From: Flavobacteriales bacterium
GTDB taxonomy: Bacteria > Bacteroidota > Bacteroidia > Flavobacteriales_D > Crocinitomicaceae
Assembly (NCBI GenBank): GCA_947454525.1
Contig: CANGJM010000022.1
Location: forward strand, 1 to 33,298
Direction of reading: 5' to 3'
DNA length: 33,298 nt
This document shows, piece after piece, positions 15,907 through 23,621 of this stretch. The translations under genes and the position numbers were made by a program. The notes below the pieces were generated by a model that was not told the DNA's origin, ran no database searches, and saw only the letters and a program-made list of their open reading frames with translations. The first letter of the stretch is position 1. Each line of letters starts with the position of its first letter.

Positions 15907-18735
15907 ATGACACCATTTTCTAGAAGACACATCGGACCGAGTGAAGCAGAGAAAAAAGCCATGTTGGCTACGATCGGCATCGACACGATTTCCACATTGA
16001 TTGACCGTACCATTCCTGCCCAAATTCGTTTGGACGGCGAATTGAAAATCGCTGATGCGATGACGGAACAAGAATATTTACAGCATGTTTCCGAATTGGC
16101 TGCGAAAAACCAAGTGTTTAAGTCCTTTATTGGACTTGGGTATCATGAGACGATTGTACCAAGTGTCATTCTTAGAAACGTACTAGAAAATCCAGGATGG
16201 TATACGGCTTATACGCCATACCAAGCGGAGATTTCACAAGGACGTCTTGAAGCTTTGTTGAATTTCCAAACGATGGTTTTGGATTTAACTGGGATGGAGA
16301 TTGCGAATGCATCGTTGTTGGATGAAGGAACAGCTGCTTCAGAAGCGATGATTATGTTCTACAATTCACGTTCAAGAGCAGAAGTTCAAGCTGGAAAAAA
16401 TAAATTTTTCGTCGCAGAAGACGCCTTGCCACAAAGTATTGATGTCATGCTTGGACGTGCCATAAACTTAGGCATTGAATTAGTGACTGGAAACATTGAT
16501 TCGTTTGAAGGAACGGCAGAATATTTTGGTGCATTTATCCAAAATCCAAGTGCACAAGGACACGTTCGTGATTTGACAGCAAAAATTGCGCAATTGAAGG
16601 GACATGGAATTCAAGTAGCAGTAGCAGCGGATATTCTTTCGATGGTGGTGTTAAAATCACCAGGAAGCATGGGTGCGGATGTTGTTTTAGGATCATCCCA
16701 ACGATTTGGTGTTCCAATGGGTTACGGTGGACCTCACGCGGCATTCTTTGCAGCAAAAGAAGAATACAAACGAAATATCCCAGGAAGAATTATCGGTGTA
16801 TCAAAAGATGCTGATGATAATTTCGCCCTTCGCATGGCGCTTCAAACGAGAGAGCAACATATTAAACGCGATAAAGCGACATCGAATATTTGTACGGCTC
16901 AAGCATTATTGTCCGTAATGGCAAGTATGTATGCTGTTTACCACGGTCCAGATGGAATCCGTGCCATTGCTTCTCATGTTCATGACTTAGCAACGAAAAC
17001 AGCAGCTGGATTAGCAGCAAAAGGAATTACCTTAGGTTCAGATTCTTACTTCGACACACTTTGGATCAAAGGTGTTGATTGTACAAGTGTTCGTGCGAAA
17101 GCAGAAGCACAAAAATTAAACTTCCGTTACATCTCTGACTCAGAATTGAGCATCAGTTTTGGCGAGCCTCATACAATGGAAGATGTTACCGCTATTTTAG
17201 CATGTTTTGACGCTCAAGTAGCTGAAGGAACATCGAAACTTTCCTCCGATTTAAAAAGAACGGATGCTGTACTCAGTCATCCGGTATTCAACAGCCATCA
17301 TTCGGAATCACAAATGATGCGTTATTTGAAACGATTGGAGAACAAAGACCTTTCTTTGGTTCACAGCATGATTCCACTTGGTTCTTGTACCATGAAGTTG
17401 AATGCAGCGACTGAATTAATGCCGATTACCAATCCGCAATTCGCGAATTTACACCCCTTTGCTCCTGTTGAACAAGCTGCAGGATACCATGAAATGTTCA
17501 AGCAATTGTCTTTGGATTTATCTGAAAGCACAGGATTTGCAGGTGTTTCCCTTCAACCAAACTCTGGTGCGCAAGGTGAATACGCTGGACTAATGGTCAT
17601 CAAAGCGTTCCATGAATCAAATGGCGATACGCAACGTAAGAAAATGATTATTCCTTCATCCGCACACGGAACGAATCCTGCTTCTGCGGTGATGGCTGGA
17701 TTTGAAGTTGTTGTGACAGGTTGTGATGAAAATGGAAACATCGACATCGAGGAACTACGTCGCGTAGCGATTGACTTGAAAGACGTCTTGGCTGGAATCA
17801 TGGTAACGTATCCATCAACACATGGTGTATACGAAGAAGGAATTCGTGAAATCACATCGATTATCCACGAAAACGGTGGACAAGTGTACATGGATGGTGC
17901 GAACATGAATGCACAAGTTGGATTAACCAATCCAGGAAATATTGGTGCTGACGTTTGTCACTTGAACTTACACAAAACATTCGCAATTCCACACGGTGGT
18001 GGTGGTCCAGGTATGGGTCCAATCGGCGTTGCTGCACACTTACTTCCATTCTTACCGGGAAGTCCAATCGTGAAAACTGGTGGAGAAAAAGCAATTCACG
18101 CTATTTCTGCTGCACCATTCGGAAGCGCATTGATTCTTTTAATTTCTTACGCTTACATCAAGATGTTAGGAGCTAAAGGACTTCGTGAATCCACAGAGAT
18201 TGCGATTTTAAATGCGAATTACATTGCTGCAGGATTGAAAGGTCATTACGACATTCTATACACCGGAAAAAACGGAACAGTTGCACACGAAATGATTTTG
18301 GACTGTCGCGACTTTAAACGTACGGCAGAAGTCGAAGTAGCGGATATGGCGAAACGATTAATCGATTTCAACTTCCATGCTCCAACGGTTTCTTTCCCAG
18401 TTGCTGGAACATTAATGATTGAACCAACGGAATCAGAGGATAAAGAAGAATTAGATCGCTTTATCATCGCGATGATTAAAATCCGTGAGGAAATTCGTCA
18501 AATTGAAAACGGCGAAGCAGATAAAGTAAATAACCTTTTGAAAAATGCGCCACACACAGCGGATTGCATCATCAATAAAGAATGGAATTATCCATATACA
18601 CCTCAAGAAGCAGCTTATCCAGTAGCTTACTTGAAAGAGTGGAAATATTGGGTTCCTGTTCGACGCGTAGACAATGCGTTCGGTGACCGAAATTTGGTTT
18701 GCTCTTGTCCAAGTATTGAGAGTTACCAATCATAA
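15907..18735 (+). CDS. gcvP: Glycine dehydrogenase (aminomethyl-transferring), glycine cleavage P protein
   Basis: GcvP is the PLP-dependent decarboxylase of the glycine cleavage system, passing the aminomethyl group to the lipoyl H protein. Start at ATG 15907 (MTPFSRRHIGPSEAEKKAML) gives 942 residues, the length of the fused single-chain P protein. Landmarks: FIGLGYHETIVPSVILRN, YTAYTPYQAEISQGRLEALLNFQT, YGGPHAAFFA, SMIPLGSCTMKLNA and HLNLHKTFAIPHGGGGPGMGP, where Lys690 is the PLP-binding lysine, then HEMILDCRDFK near the C-terminus. It has a full promoter and its own terminator, so it is probably monocistronic; gcvH and gcvT are not in the window. Confidence 0.97.
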   Translation: MTPFSRRHIGPSEAEKKAMLATIGIDTISTLIDRTIPAQIRLDGELKIADAMTEQEYLQHVSELAAKNQVFKSFIGLGYHETIVPSVILRNVLENPGWYTAYTPYQAEISQGRLEALLNFQTMVLDLTGMEIANASLLDEGTAASEAMIMFYNSRSRAEVQAGKNKFFVAEDALPQSIDVMLGRAINLGIELVTGNIDSFEGTAEYFGAFIQNPSAQGHVRDLTAKIAQLKGHGIQVAVAADILSMVVLKSPGSMGADVVLGSSQRFGVPMGYGGPHAAFFAAKEEYKRNIPGRIIGVSKDADDNFALRMALQTREQHIKRDKATSNICTAQALLSVMASMYAVYHGPDGIRAIASHVHDLATKTAAGLAAKGITLGSDSYFDTLWIKGVDCTSVRAKAEAQKLNFRYISDSELSISFGEPHTMEDVTAILACFDAQVAEGTSKLSSDLKRTDAVLSHPVFNSHHSESQMMRYLKRLENKDLSLVHSMIPLGSCTMKLNAATELMPITNPQFANLHPFAPVEQAAGYHEMFKQLSLDLSESTGFAGVSLQPNSGAQGEYAGLMVIKAFHESNGDTQRKKMIIPSSAHGTNPASAVMAGFEVVVTGCDENGNIDIEELRRVAIDLKDVLAGIMVTYPSTHGVYEEGIREITSIIHENGGQVYMDGANMNAQVGLTNPGNIGADVCHLNLHKTFAIPHGGGGPGMGPIGVAAHLLPFLPGSPIVKTGGEKAIHAISAAPFGSALILLISYAYIKMLGAKGLRESTEIAILNANYIAAGLKGHYDILYTGKNGTVAHEMILDCRDFKRTAEVEVADMAKRLIDFNFHAPTVSFPVAGTLMIEPTESEDKEELDRFIIAMIKIREEIRQIENGEADKVNNLLKNAPHTADCIINKEWNYPYTPQEAAYPVAYLKEWKYWVPVRRVDNAFGDRNLVCSCPSIESYQS

Positions 18736-18741
18736 ATTATT

Positions 18742-18771
18742 AAAAAGTCCCTTTTCTAAGGGACTTTTTTA
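18742..18771 (+). terminator. Intrinsic terminator of gcvP
   Basis: The stem AAAAAGTCCC/GGGACTTTTT around the loop TTTTCTAA, followed by T residues, lies just after the gcvP stop codon. Confidence 0.9.
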
Positions 18772-18807
18772 TTTTTAACGTAGTTTCGTACGTAAATTCT
18801 AACGAAG

Positions 18808-19524
18808 ATGAAATTAGATATCCTAGCTTTTGCTGCCCATCCCGACGATGTAGAATTGTCCGCTTCTGGTACCTTGTTGCATTATGCCGCACAAGGAAAA
18901 AAAATCGGAATCATTGATTTAACCGAAGGTGAATTGGGGACACGCGGATCTGTTGAAGATCGCTACGCAGAATCGGCTGTTGCTGGGAAACTTATGGGAT
19001 TAACCGTTCGTAAGAACTTGAACATGGGCGATGGATTCTTCGAAATCAATGAAGAAAACAAGCGCAAAATCGTTGAACAAATCCGCCTACATCAACCGGA
19101 GATCGTTTTGGCGAATTGCTTGAGCGACCGTCACCCAGACCATGGACGCGGAGGGAAAATCGTTTCCGATGCTTGCTTTCTCGCTGGATTGCGTAAAATC
19201 GAAACAATCGTTGACGGCGTTTCATTGGCGCCACATCGTCCGAGATTAGTTTTGCATTACATCCAAGATCATTATGCGCATCCGGATATCGTTATGGACG
19301 TAACGCCTTACATGGAACAAAAAATCGAGGTTGTCAAAGCATATCGATCTCAGTTTTTCGACCCAAACTCTACCGAACCAACAACCCCAATCTCCGGTGA
19401 AGAATTCTTCCAATTCCTCAAAGGACGCATGATGCAATATGGACGTCCAATCGGTGTTGATTACGCCGAAGGATTCACCGTTACACGCATACTAGGAACG
19501 AAGGATTTGTTTGATTTAGTTTAA
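18808..19524 (+). CDS. bshB1: Bacillithiol biosynthesis deacetylase BshB1
   Basis: BshB1 removes the acetyl group from GlcNAc-malate in bacillithiol synthesis, using Zn2+. The 238-residue PIG-L/LmbE-type protein shows the metal motif AAHPDDVE (His-Pro-Asp-Asp, residues 10-15 area), LTEGELGTRGSVEDRYAE, RHPDHGRGGKIV (a second His cluster) and HYIQDHYAHPDIVMDVTPYMEQK, all typical of BshB1 rather than generic deacetylases. After the HPDDVE box it reads LSASGT where relatives usually have LGCGGT. No bshA or bshC nearby. The stop at 19524 is followed within five bases by the first repeat array, with no conventional terminator. Confidence 0.93.
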   Translation: MKLDILAFAAHPDDVELSASGTLLHYAAQGKKIGIIDLTEGELGTRGSVEDRYAESAVAGKLMGLTVRKNLNMGDGFFEINEENKRKIVEQIRLHQPEIVLANCLSDRHPDHGRGGKIVSDACFLAGLRKIETIVDGVSLAPHRPRLVLHYIQDHYAHPDIVMDVTPYMEQKIEVVKAYRSQFFDPNSTEPTTPISGEEFFQFLKGRMMQYGRPIGVDYAEGFTVTRILGTKDLFDLV

Positions 19525-19529
19525 ACAAT

Positions 19530-19561
19530 TTGCTAATCTGCTAATGTGCTAATGTGCCAAT
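19530..19561 (+). repeat. Left octamer array of E1 (4 units)
   Basis: The four successive 8-mers are TTGCTAAT, CTGCTAAT, GTGCTAAT and GTGCCAAT, in perfect 8-base phase, beginning five bases after the bshB1 stop and ending at GATTTGTTTGC. Confidence 0.9.
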
Positions 19562-19668
19562 GATTTGTTTGCTTCACAAACGGTTTAATGTTGATTGCAG
19601 AAATTAAAATCGAAACCACCATTCGTATAGATACCGGCACTGTTCACTTAGCACTCATTTAAAACCTA

Positions 19669-19696
19669 TCCTCGCTCCGCCGCGGCGGAGCGAGGA
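19669..19696. repeat. 28-bp perfect GC-rich palindrome
   Basis: The left half TCCTCGCTCCGCCG is followed at once by its reverse complement CGGCGGAGCGAGGA. The CTCCGCCGCGGCGGAG core recurs at 19734-19749 and, with shorter arms, at 23144-23157, 25671-25684, 27928-27951 and 33268-33281. It is preceded by CCTAT as at the right ends of E2 and the IVP elements. Confidence 0.9.
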
Positions 19697-19847
19697 GCTG
19701 GATACAACAAATTGGCAGATTAGCACATTGGCACTCCGCCGCGGCGGAGGCAAATTAGCACCCTGAAGGGGTCAAATTTCCATACAAAAAAGAAAATCGC
19801 GACAAACTGCAACCCTGAAGGGGTTGAATTTTAAAACAACAACAACC

Positions 19848-19875
19848 GTAGGCGCAGGGCATGCCCTGCGCCTAC
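19848..19875. repeat. 28-bp perfect palindrome (GTAGGCGCAGGGCA arm)
   Basis: The arm GTAGGCGCAGGGCA is followed immediately by its exact reverse complement TGCCCTGCGCCTAC. It differs in sequence from the CCGCCGCGGCGG palindromes and sits 24 bases after the second ACCCTGAAGGGGT direct repeat (19812-19824). REP-like by form; no transposase is near. Confidence 0.85.
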
Positions 19876-19965
19876 AAAGATTCTGGGGATCCCATCTTCG
19901 CTTGCGAGGAGCCAACAGCGACAAATTAGCATCCCGAAGGGTCGGGTCCGCGACTGCGGACGAAC

Positions 19966-20013
19966 ATTGGCACATTGGCACATTGGCACACTAGCACATT
20001 ATCTTATTAGCAC
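19966..20013 (-). repeat. Right octamer array of E1 (6 units, inverted)
   Basis: Six in-phase 8-mers: three ATTGGCAC, one ACTAGCAC, one degenerate ATTATCTT and one ATTAGCAC. They are the reverse complement of the left array's unit and stop 8 bases before the TACCTTTG promoter element. Confidence 0.9.
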
Positions 20014-20021
20014 ATTATCCA

Positions 20022-20029
20022 TACCTTTG
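20022..20029 (+). promoter_or_regulatory. -7 element TACCTTTG next to the repeat array
   Basis: TACCTTTG matches TAnnTTTG and ends 4 bases before the GTG start at 20034. At the -33 distance (19999-20001) the array supplies TTA, one base off TTG. A start of transcription at the GTG itself is likely. Confidence 0.5.
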
Positions 20030-20033
20030 TAAC

Positions 20034-20447
20034 GTGAAACCACTGATACTAATTTTCTTAAGTGCGCTATTGTTTTTAGGAAACATTGGGGTTCCCGTGT
20101 TTACACATGCCTGTGAAGAAGATGGCGTCTTTACTTCGTTCTTCATCAACCAACAGAATCATTGTCAAGAAGAACAGTCGGAACTACCTCCTTGCTGTCA
20201 AAAAGAAAAAAAGAAAAATTGTTGTCACGACGAGAAAACCGTACTGCAATTGGACGAGAAATATGTGGTGACACAGGCTTTATCCATTCCGGATTTTCAC
20301 TTTTCATTTACCGCGAATAAATCCATTTCTTTTGATCATAGTATCCTTCATTCAGCAGTTGTTTCCATTCAAACGTGGGACGATCCTCCCCCACTGAAGA
20401 AATACGGCAAAGAATTGCTGATCCAAAACTGTGTATTTCGTATATAA
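20034..20447 (+). CDS. Cys-rich exported protein, HYC_CC_PP type
   Basis: A 137-residue protein with GTG start and an N-terminal hydrophobic segment (KPLILIFLSALLFLGNIGVPVF). Metal-type residues are concentrated in the first half: THAC (His25, Cys27), NHC (His43, Cys44), PPCC (Cys54-55) and NCCH (Cys63-64, His65). The C-terminus reads WDDPPPLKKYGKELLIQNC, with the diproline and final Cys typical of the family NCBI names HYC_CC_PP, whose function is unknown. It precedes, in the same direction, a TonB receptor with its own CC motif and a secreted HMA protein; I infer a shared role in handling copper or another soft metal. The -7 element sits almost on the start codon. Confidence 0.75.
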   Translation: MKPLILIFLSALLFLGNIGVPVFTHACEEDGVFTSFFINQQNHCQEEQSELPPCCQKEKKKNCCHDEKTVLQLDEKYVVTQALSIPDFHFSFTANKSISFDHSILHSAVVSIQTWDDPPPLKKYGKELLIQNCVFRI

Positions 20448-20473
20448 CTTTCGAATCATCCATACCCTTACGG

Positions 20474-20489
20474 ACTTGAAAACTCAAGT
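20474..20489. other. Small perfect hairpin between the Cys-rich and receptor genes
   Basis: ACTTGA, loop AAAC, TCAAGT form a perfect 6-bp stem in the 74-bp gap between the two genes. There is no T run, so it is not a classic terminator; it may be an attenuator, a processing site or chance. Confidence 0.3.
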
Positions 20490-20521
20490 GTTCGTTACGT
20501 ATTCATGATTTAATTTTAGCT

Positions 20522-22720
20522 ATGAAATATTCTATTTTCGGGCTGTTCCTCTTCTGGATAACATCCCACACCAATGCACAAATCAAAGGAGTTGTCCTGC
20601 GGCAAGACTCCACCAAAACAAGTCCAATTGAAAATGCAAAGATTCGACTTTGCAACGCAAAGCAAGGCGTCTTTTCCAATGAGGAAGGACGATTTGAAAT
20701 CTTGCTGCCAAAACAACTTCCTGATACATTGATTTTCAGTGCAATGGGATACTTGTCCGACTCCATTGTCGTGACCAAAAATGATCGCTTTGCTGCGTTT
20801 ACGATTATACTGATTCCCATTTCGACGAAAACAGAGATTGTCTATCAGCTACGGAAAAATTCTCATCAAATTTCCAAAATGAAAACACTGCATGTGGAAG
20901 AAATTGGATCGGGGGAATTACGCAAAGCTGCTTGTTGTAATTTGTCCGAGTCCTTTGAAACGAATGCCTCGGTGGATGTCAACATCACGGACGCAGTTTC
21001 TGGTGCGAAGAAAATTCAGATGATGGGACTCGATGGCGTTTATACGCAAATTCAGATGGAAAACATTCCCTATCTACGTGGACTCGAAAGTTCCTTTGGA
21101 CTACAATCCATTCCGGGAACGTGGATTGAATCGATTCAAATTACGAAGGGAACTGGGAACGTCGTGAATGGTTATGAGTCGATGGCCGGACTCGTGAATT
21201 TAGAAATAAAGAAACCGAGTGAAATGGAAAAATTCTATTTCAACGCCTATCAAAATCGCTTTGGACGTTCCGAAATGAATGTCAATGCAGGAACAAAAAT
21301 CAATCAAAAATGGAGTTCGGGAATTTTGGGACATGCCTCATCGATGTTCGGAAACATTGACCACAATATGGATGGCTTTCGGGACATTCCCATGGGCGAT
21401 AACTTCGCATTGATGAACCGCTGGGCTTTTCAAGGAAAGAAAATGGAGGCGCAATTTGGTTTCAATGTGTACCAAGACCGCAAAACGGGTGGACAAACCA
21501 CCTACTTCAGGGACAATCCGATCGGATATGGAGTGGTGATGAATGCGCGCCATGCCGATGTTTACGCCAAAACCGGATTTTTCAGTAAAAAACCACTGCG
21601 GTCATTTGGCGTCGTGTACAACCTGAAATATCAAGCCATGAACGGCGCCTTTGGAATTCGTGATTTTCAGGGAGAAGAAAAGCGTGCGTATGTCAATGCC
21701 ATTTACGACGACATCCTCGGGACAAGCGATCATAAAATGAAACTGGGCGCGAGTTTCGTTGGACTACAAATCCGGCAAAAAGTTCAATCCTTGGAGCAAT
21801 TACGTACGGAAATCGTTCCAGGAATTTTCGCGGAATACACGTATACAGGAGCACGAATGAGCGCAGTCCTTGGTGCGCGTTACGACCAACACCTGACGTA
21901 TGGCGGACAATTCTCTCCACGGATTCATGCGAAATATGCTTTGACACAACGAGCTGATGTGCGCATTACAGCAGGAAAAGGATGGCGTGTCCCGAATTAC
22001 ATGATTGACAATATTTCTTTGTTAGCAAATTCCAAAACGTGGATTGCTCCAACGGAAATCAAACCAGAAATTTCTTGGAATGCGGGAATTTCCTTGGTGA
22101 AGGATTTTACGGTCTTCGAAAAAAACGGAAACATCAGCATGGACTTCTACCACACACTTTTCCAAAATCAGTTGATTGTCGATCGGGATGCTGCCTTGGA
22201 TGCGATTGTCTTTCAAAACTTGGCTCAATCCTCCTACTCCAATAGTTTTCAAGTCGAATGGTCGTATGCTCCTTTAAAAAACTTCGACATTCGATTAGCC
22301 TACAAACATTTGGATGTCAAAGCATTGTATGACGGAGTGATGCGTCAACAAGTCATGATTCCTAAGAACCGTGGATTCGTGAATCTTGCCTACCGCACAC
22401 GCAACAAGCGTTGGGAATTCGATGCAACATGTACCGTTTATGGCACAGCTCGTTTACCACTCGAACTTCAAGCATCCGGTTTGGAAGAACACAATCAGCA
22501 AAGTGAAGTGTATCCGATGGTGAATGCGCAGATCACACATATTTACAAAAAATGGAATTTTTACCTTGGAGGCGAAAATTTAGCGAACTTTAAACAGTCG
22601 AATCCGATCATCGACGCACAAAATCCATTTGGGACATCCTTCGATGCGAATCGCGTGTGGGGTCCAATTATGGGTTGGAATGTGTATGCGGGAGTAAGGT
22701 TTTCGGTGAAACAGAAGTAG
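20522..22720 (+). CDS. TonB-dependent receptor (probable metal-related)
   Basis: A 732-residue outer-membrane receptor. After a signal peptide (MKYSIFGLFLFWITSHTNAQ) comes a CarboxypepD_reg-like domain (about 21-100, with KQGVFSNEEGRFEILLP). The plug (about 120-235) has the unusual KAACCNLSESFETNASVDV with Cys138-Cys139, then GAKKIQMMGLDGVYTQIQMENIP and GLVNLEIKKP. The 22-strand-type barrel follows and ends in GWNVYAGVRFSVKQK. Known: receptors with this CCNLSESF plug recur in Bacteroidota next to HMA-domain proteins. Inferred: uptake of a metal or metal complex. It is downstream of the Cys-rich gene (74 bp) and upstream of the HMA gene (83 bp). Confidence 0.9.
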   Translation: MKYSIFGLFLFWITSHTNAQIKGVVLRQDSTKTSPIENAKIRLCNAKQGVFSNEEGRFEILLPKQLPDTLIFSAMGYLSDSIVVTKNDRFAAFTIILIPISTKTEIVYQLRKNSHQISKMKTLHVEEIGSGELRKAACCNLSESFETNASVDVNITDAVSGAKKIQMMGLDGVYTQIQMENIPYLRGLESSFGLQSIPGTWIESIQITKGTGNVVNGYESMAGLVNLEIKKPSEMEKFYFNAYQNRFGRSEMNVNAGTKINQKWSSGILGHASSMFGNIDHNMDGFRDIPMGDNFALMNRWAFQGKKMEAQFGFNVYQDRKTGGQTTYFRDNPIGYGVVMNARHADVYAKTGFFSKKPLRSFGVVYNLKYQAMNGAFGIRDFQGEEKRAYVNAIYDDILGTSDHKMKLGASFVGLQIRQKVQSLEQLRTEIVPGIFAEYTYTGARMSAVLGARYDQHLTYGGQFSPRIHAKYALTQRADVRITAGKGWRVPNYMIDNISLLANSKTWIAPTEIKPEISWNAGISLVKDFTVFEKNGNISMDFYHTLFQNQLIVDRDAALDAIVFQNLAQSSYSNSFQVEWSYAPLKNFDIRLAYKHLDVKALYDGVMRQQVMIPKNRGFVNLAYRTRNKRWEFDATCTVYGTARLPLELQASGLEEHNQQSEVYPMVNAQITHIYKKWNFYLGGENLANFKQSNPIIDAQNPFGTSFDANRVWGPIMGWNVYAGVRFSVKQK

Positions 22721-22757
22721 GAACAGAGAGAGAAACAGAGCGGAGAGCGAGAAACAG

Positions 22758-22771
22758 TCCGCCGTGGCGGA
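22758..22771. repeat. Short GC palindrome in the receptor-HMA gap
   Basis: TCCGCC-GT-GGCGGA is a one-base variant of the TCCGCCGCGGCGGA palindrome found in E1-E5. It sits in an 83-bp gap that also repeats GCGGAGAGCG twice (22739 and 22767 areas). Confidence 0.6.
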
Positions 22772-22803
22772 GAGCGGGATCATAAATTTAAAATATATAT
22801 ACA

Positions 22804-23133
22804 ATGAAAAAAATGATGTTAAGTCTATTCTTTGTGCTGATGAGCACCGTAAGTTTCGGACAAAAAATGATGACGAGTGAAATTCAAACCAATGCGCAAT
22901 GTGGCGACTGCAAGGAGCGCATCGAGGGGAAATTGAATTACATCAAAGGAATCAAGTTTGCGGAACTCAACGACGAGACGAAAATCGTCACGGTTAAATT
23001 CGATCCGAATAAAATCGACCTTGTAACCATTAAGCAAAGCATCGCGAAAATTGGCTACGACGCAGACGAGGTAAAAGCGGCGAAGGAAGATGTGGAGAAA
23101 TTGCCGAAGTGTTGCCAACCGAATGGACATTAG
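22804..23133 (+). CDS. Secreted heavy-metal-associated (HMA) domain protein
   Basis: A 109-residue protein with a signal peptide (MKKMMLSLFFVLMSTVSFGQ) and one ferredoxin-like HMA domain (about 24-92). The metal loop NAQCGDCKERIE holds Cys33 and Cys36 (CxxC), as in CopZ/MerP-type proteins; VTVKFDPNKIDLVTIKQSIAKIGYDAD is the typical second half. The C-terminus adds a second Cys pair, KLPKCCQPNGH (Cys103-104). Periplasmic location is inferred from the signal peptide. With the Cys-rich protein and the receptor it forms a plausible metal relay across the envelope; Cu(I) is the first candidate, but Hg or Zn cannot be excluded. The stop is followed after two bases by repeat sequence. Confidence 0.88.
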   Translation: MKKMMLSLFFVLMSTVSFGQKMMTSEIQTNAQCGDCKERIEGKLNYIKGIKFAELNDETKIVTVKFDPNKIDLVTIKQSIAKIGYDADEVKAAKEDVEKLPKCCQPNGH

Positions 23134-23157
23134 GTAATGTGCTTCCGCCGCGGCGGA

Positions 23158-23181
23158 TTGCCAATGTGCTAGTGTGCTAAT
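23158..23181 (+). repeat. First octamer array of E2 (3 units)
   Basis: TTGCCAAT, GTGCTAGT and GTGCTAAT in phase, directly after a GC palindrome and directly before GATTTGTTC. Confidence 0.85.
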
Positions 23182-23245
23182 GATTTGTTCCGCCAAGGCG
23201 AAAAAGACTGAAAGTTAATTGTAGTAGGCCGCTACGAGGACTGAT

Positions 23246-23293
23246 GTGCTAATGTGCCAATGTGCTAATGTGCTAGTGTGCCAATGTGCCAGT
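23246..23293 (+). repeat. Second octamer array of E2 (6 units)
   Basis: Six units: GTGCTAAT, GTGCCAAT, GTGCTAAT, GTGCTAGT, GTGCCAAT and GTGCCAGT, without a phase break, ending at GATTTGTTCGCTCCGC. Confidence 0.9.
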
Positions 23294-23522
23294 GATTTGT
23301 TCGCTCCGCAAACGGTTTAATGTTGATCGTAAAATATAACACCAATCCATCATTCTTATTGATACTGAGCACTCGGCACTGATTACTAAACCAATGATTT
23401 GTTTGCTCCGCCGCCGCGGAGCAAAACGAAGATAGTTTTTAGCAACCACCGTAGCAGAAGAACACGAAAAAAACAACTGATTAAAAGTCCTATCTGAGCG
23501 CAGCTCAGAGCCAACAGAACCA

Positions 23523-23586
23523 ATTAGCAAATTGGCACATTGGCACATTAGCACATTGTCTCATTAGCACATTGCCTCATTAGCAC
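23523..23586 (-). repeat. Right octamer array of E2 (8 units, inverted)
   Basis: Eight in-phase units of the reverse-complement type: ATTAGCAA, two ATTGGCAC, three ATTAGCAC and the variants ATTGTCTC and ATTGCCTC alternating with them. The last third doubles as the upstream part of the purF promoter. Confidence 0.9.
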
Positions 23587-23602
23587 ATTATACCTATCTT
23601 TG
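23572..23602 (+). promoter_or_regulatory. Full promoter (TTG-N20-TATCTTTG) of purF, -33 box inside the array
   Basis: TTG at 23572-23574, 20-base spacer, TATCTTTG at 23595-23602; the purF ATG follows 19 bases later. The TTG belongs to the variant octamer ATTGCCTC of the right E2 array, so the repeat contributes the -33 element. Confidence 0.7.
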
Positions 23603-23621
23603 CCACAAACATCAACAAATC

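Larger units (their letters stand above)
19525..20021. repeat. Element E1: composite intergenic repeat between bshB1 and the Cys-rich gene
   Basis: This ~500-bp gap holds no gene. From left to right: four in-phase octamers GTGCTAAT/GTGCCAAT (19530-19561); a ~95-bp module starting GATTTGTTTGC (19562-19655) shared with E2 and E3; a GC palindrome (19669-19696); a short reverse-oriented octamer stretch; a second palindrome CTCCGCCGCGGCGGAG (19734-19749); two ACCCTGAAGGGGT direct repeats (19760, 19812); a 28-bp palindrome (19848-19875); a right-end module with CCAACAG (19912); a hairpin (19946-19961); and six in-phase octamers in the opposite orientation, mostly ATTGGCAC/ATTAGCAC (19966-20013). 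The right array runs straight into the promoter of the next gene. Confidence 0.85.
23134..23590. repeat. Element E2: composite intergenic repeat between the HMA gene and purF
   Basis: This ~490-bp gap holds no gene. Contents: a TCCGCCGCGGCGGA palindrome (23144-23157); three octamers (23158-23181) followed by GATTTGTTC; a second array of six octamers (23246-23293) followed by GATTTGTTCGCTCCGC and a copy of the ~95-bp module (to about 23380); a GATTTGTTTGCTCCGC-type hairpin with a 10-bp stem (23402-23425); a segment (about 23420-23517) that resembles both ends of the IVP-carrying elements without the gene; and eight in-phase inverted octamers (23523-23586) that reach the purF promoter. Confidence 0.85.

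Noticed and set aside
19669..19696. CCGCCGCGGCGG palindromes as REP/RAYT elements
   Set aside because: The form is REP-like, but no RAYT (TnpA_REP) gene is visible here and some palindromes are loop-less; kept only as repeats, not assigned to that family.
20461..20521. Possible metal riboswitch or terminator ahead of the receptor gene
   Set aside because: Only a 6-bp hairpin was found, with no T run and no recognised riboswitch pattern.
23158..23586. Short regular repeats as a possible CRISPR array
   Set aside because: The units are 8-mers with no spacers, inverted at the two edges, and no cas genes are present.
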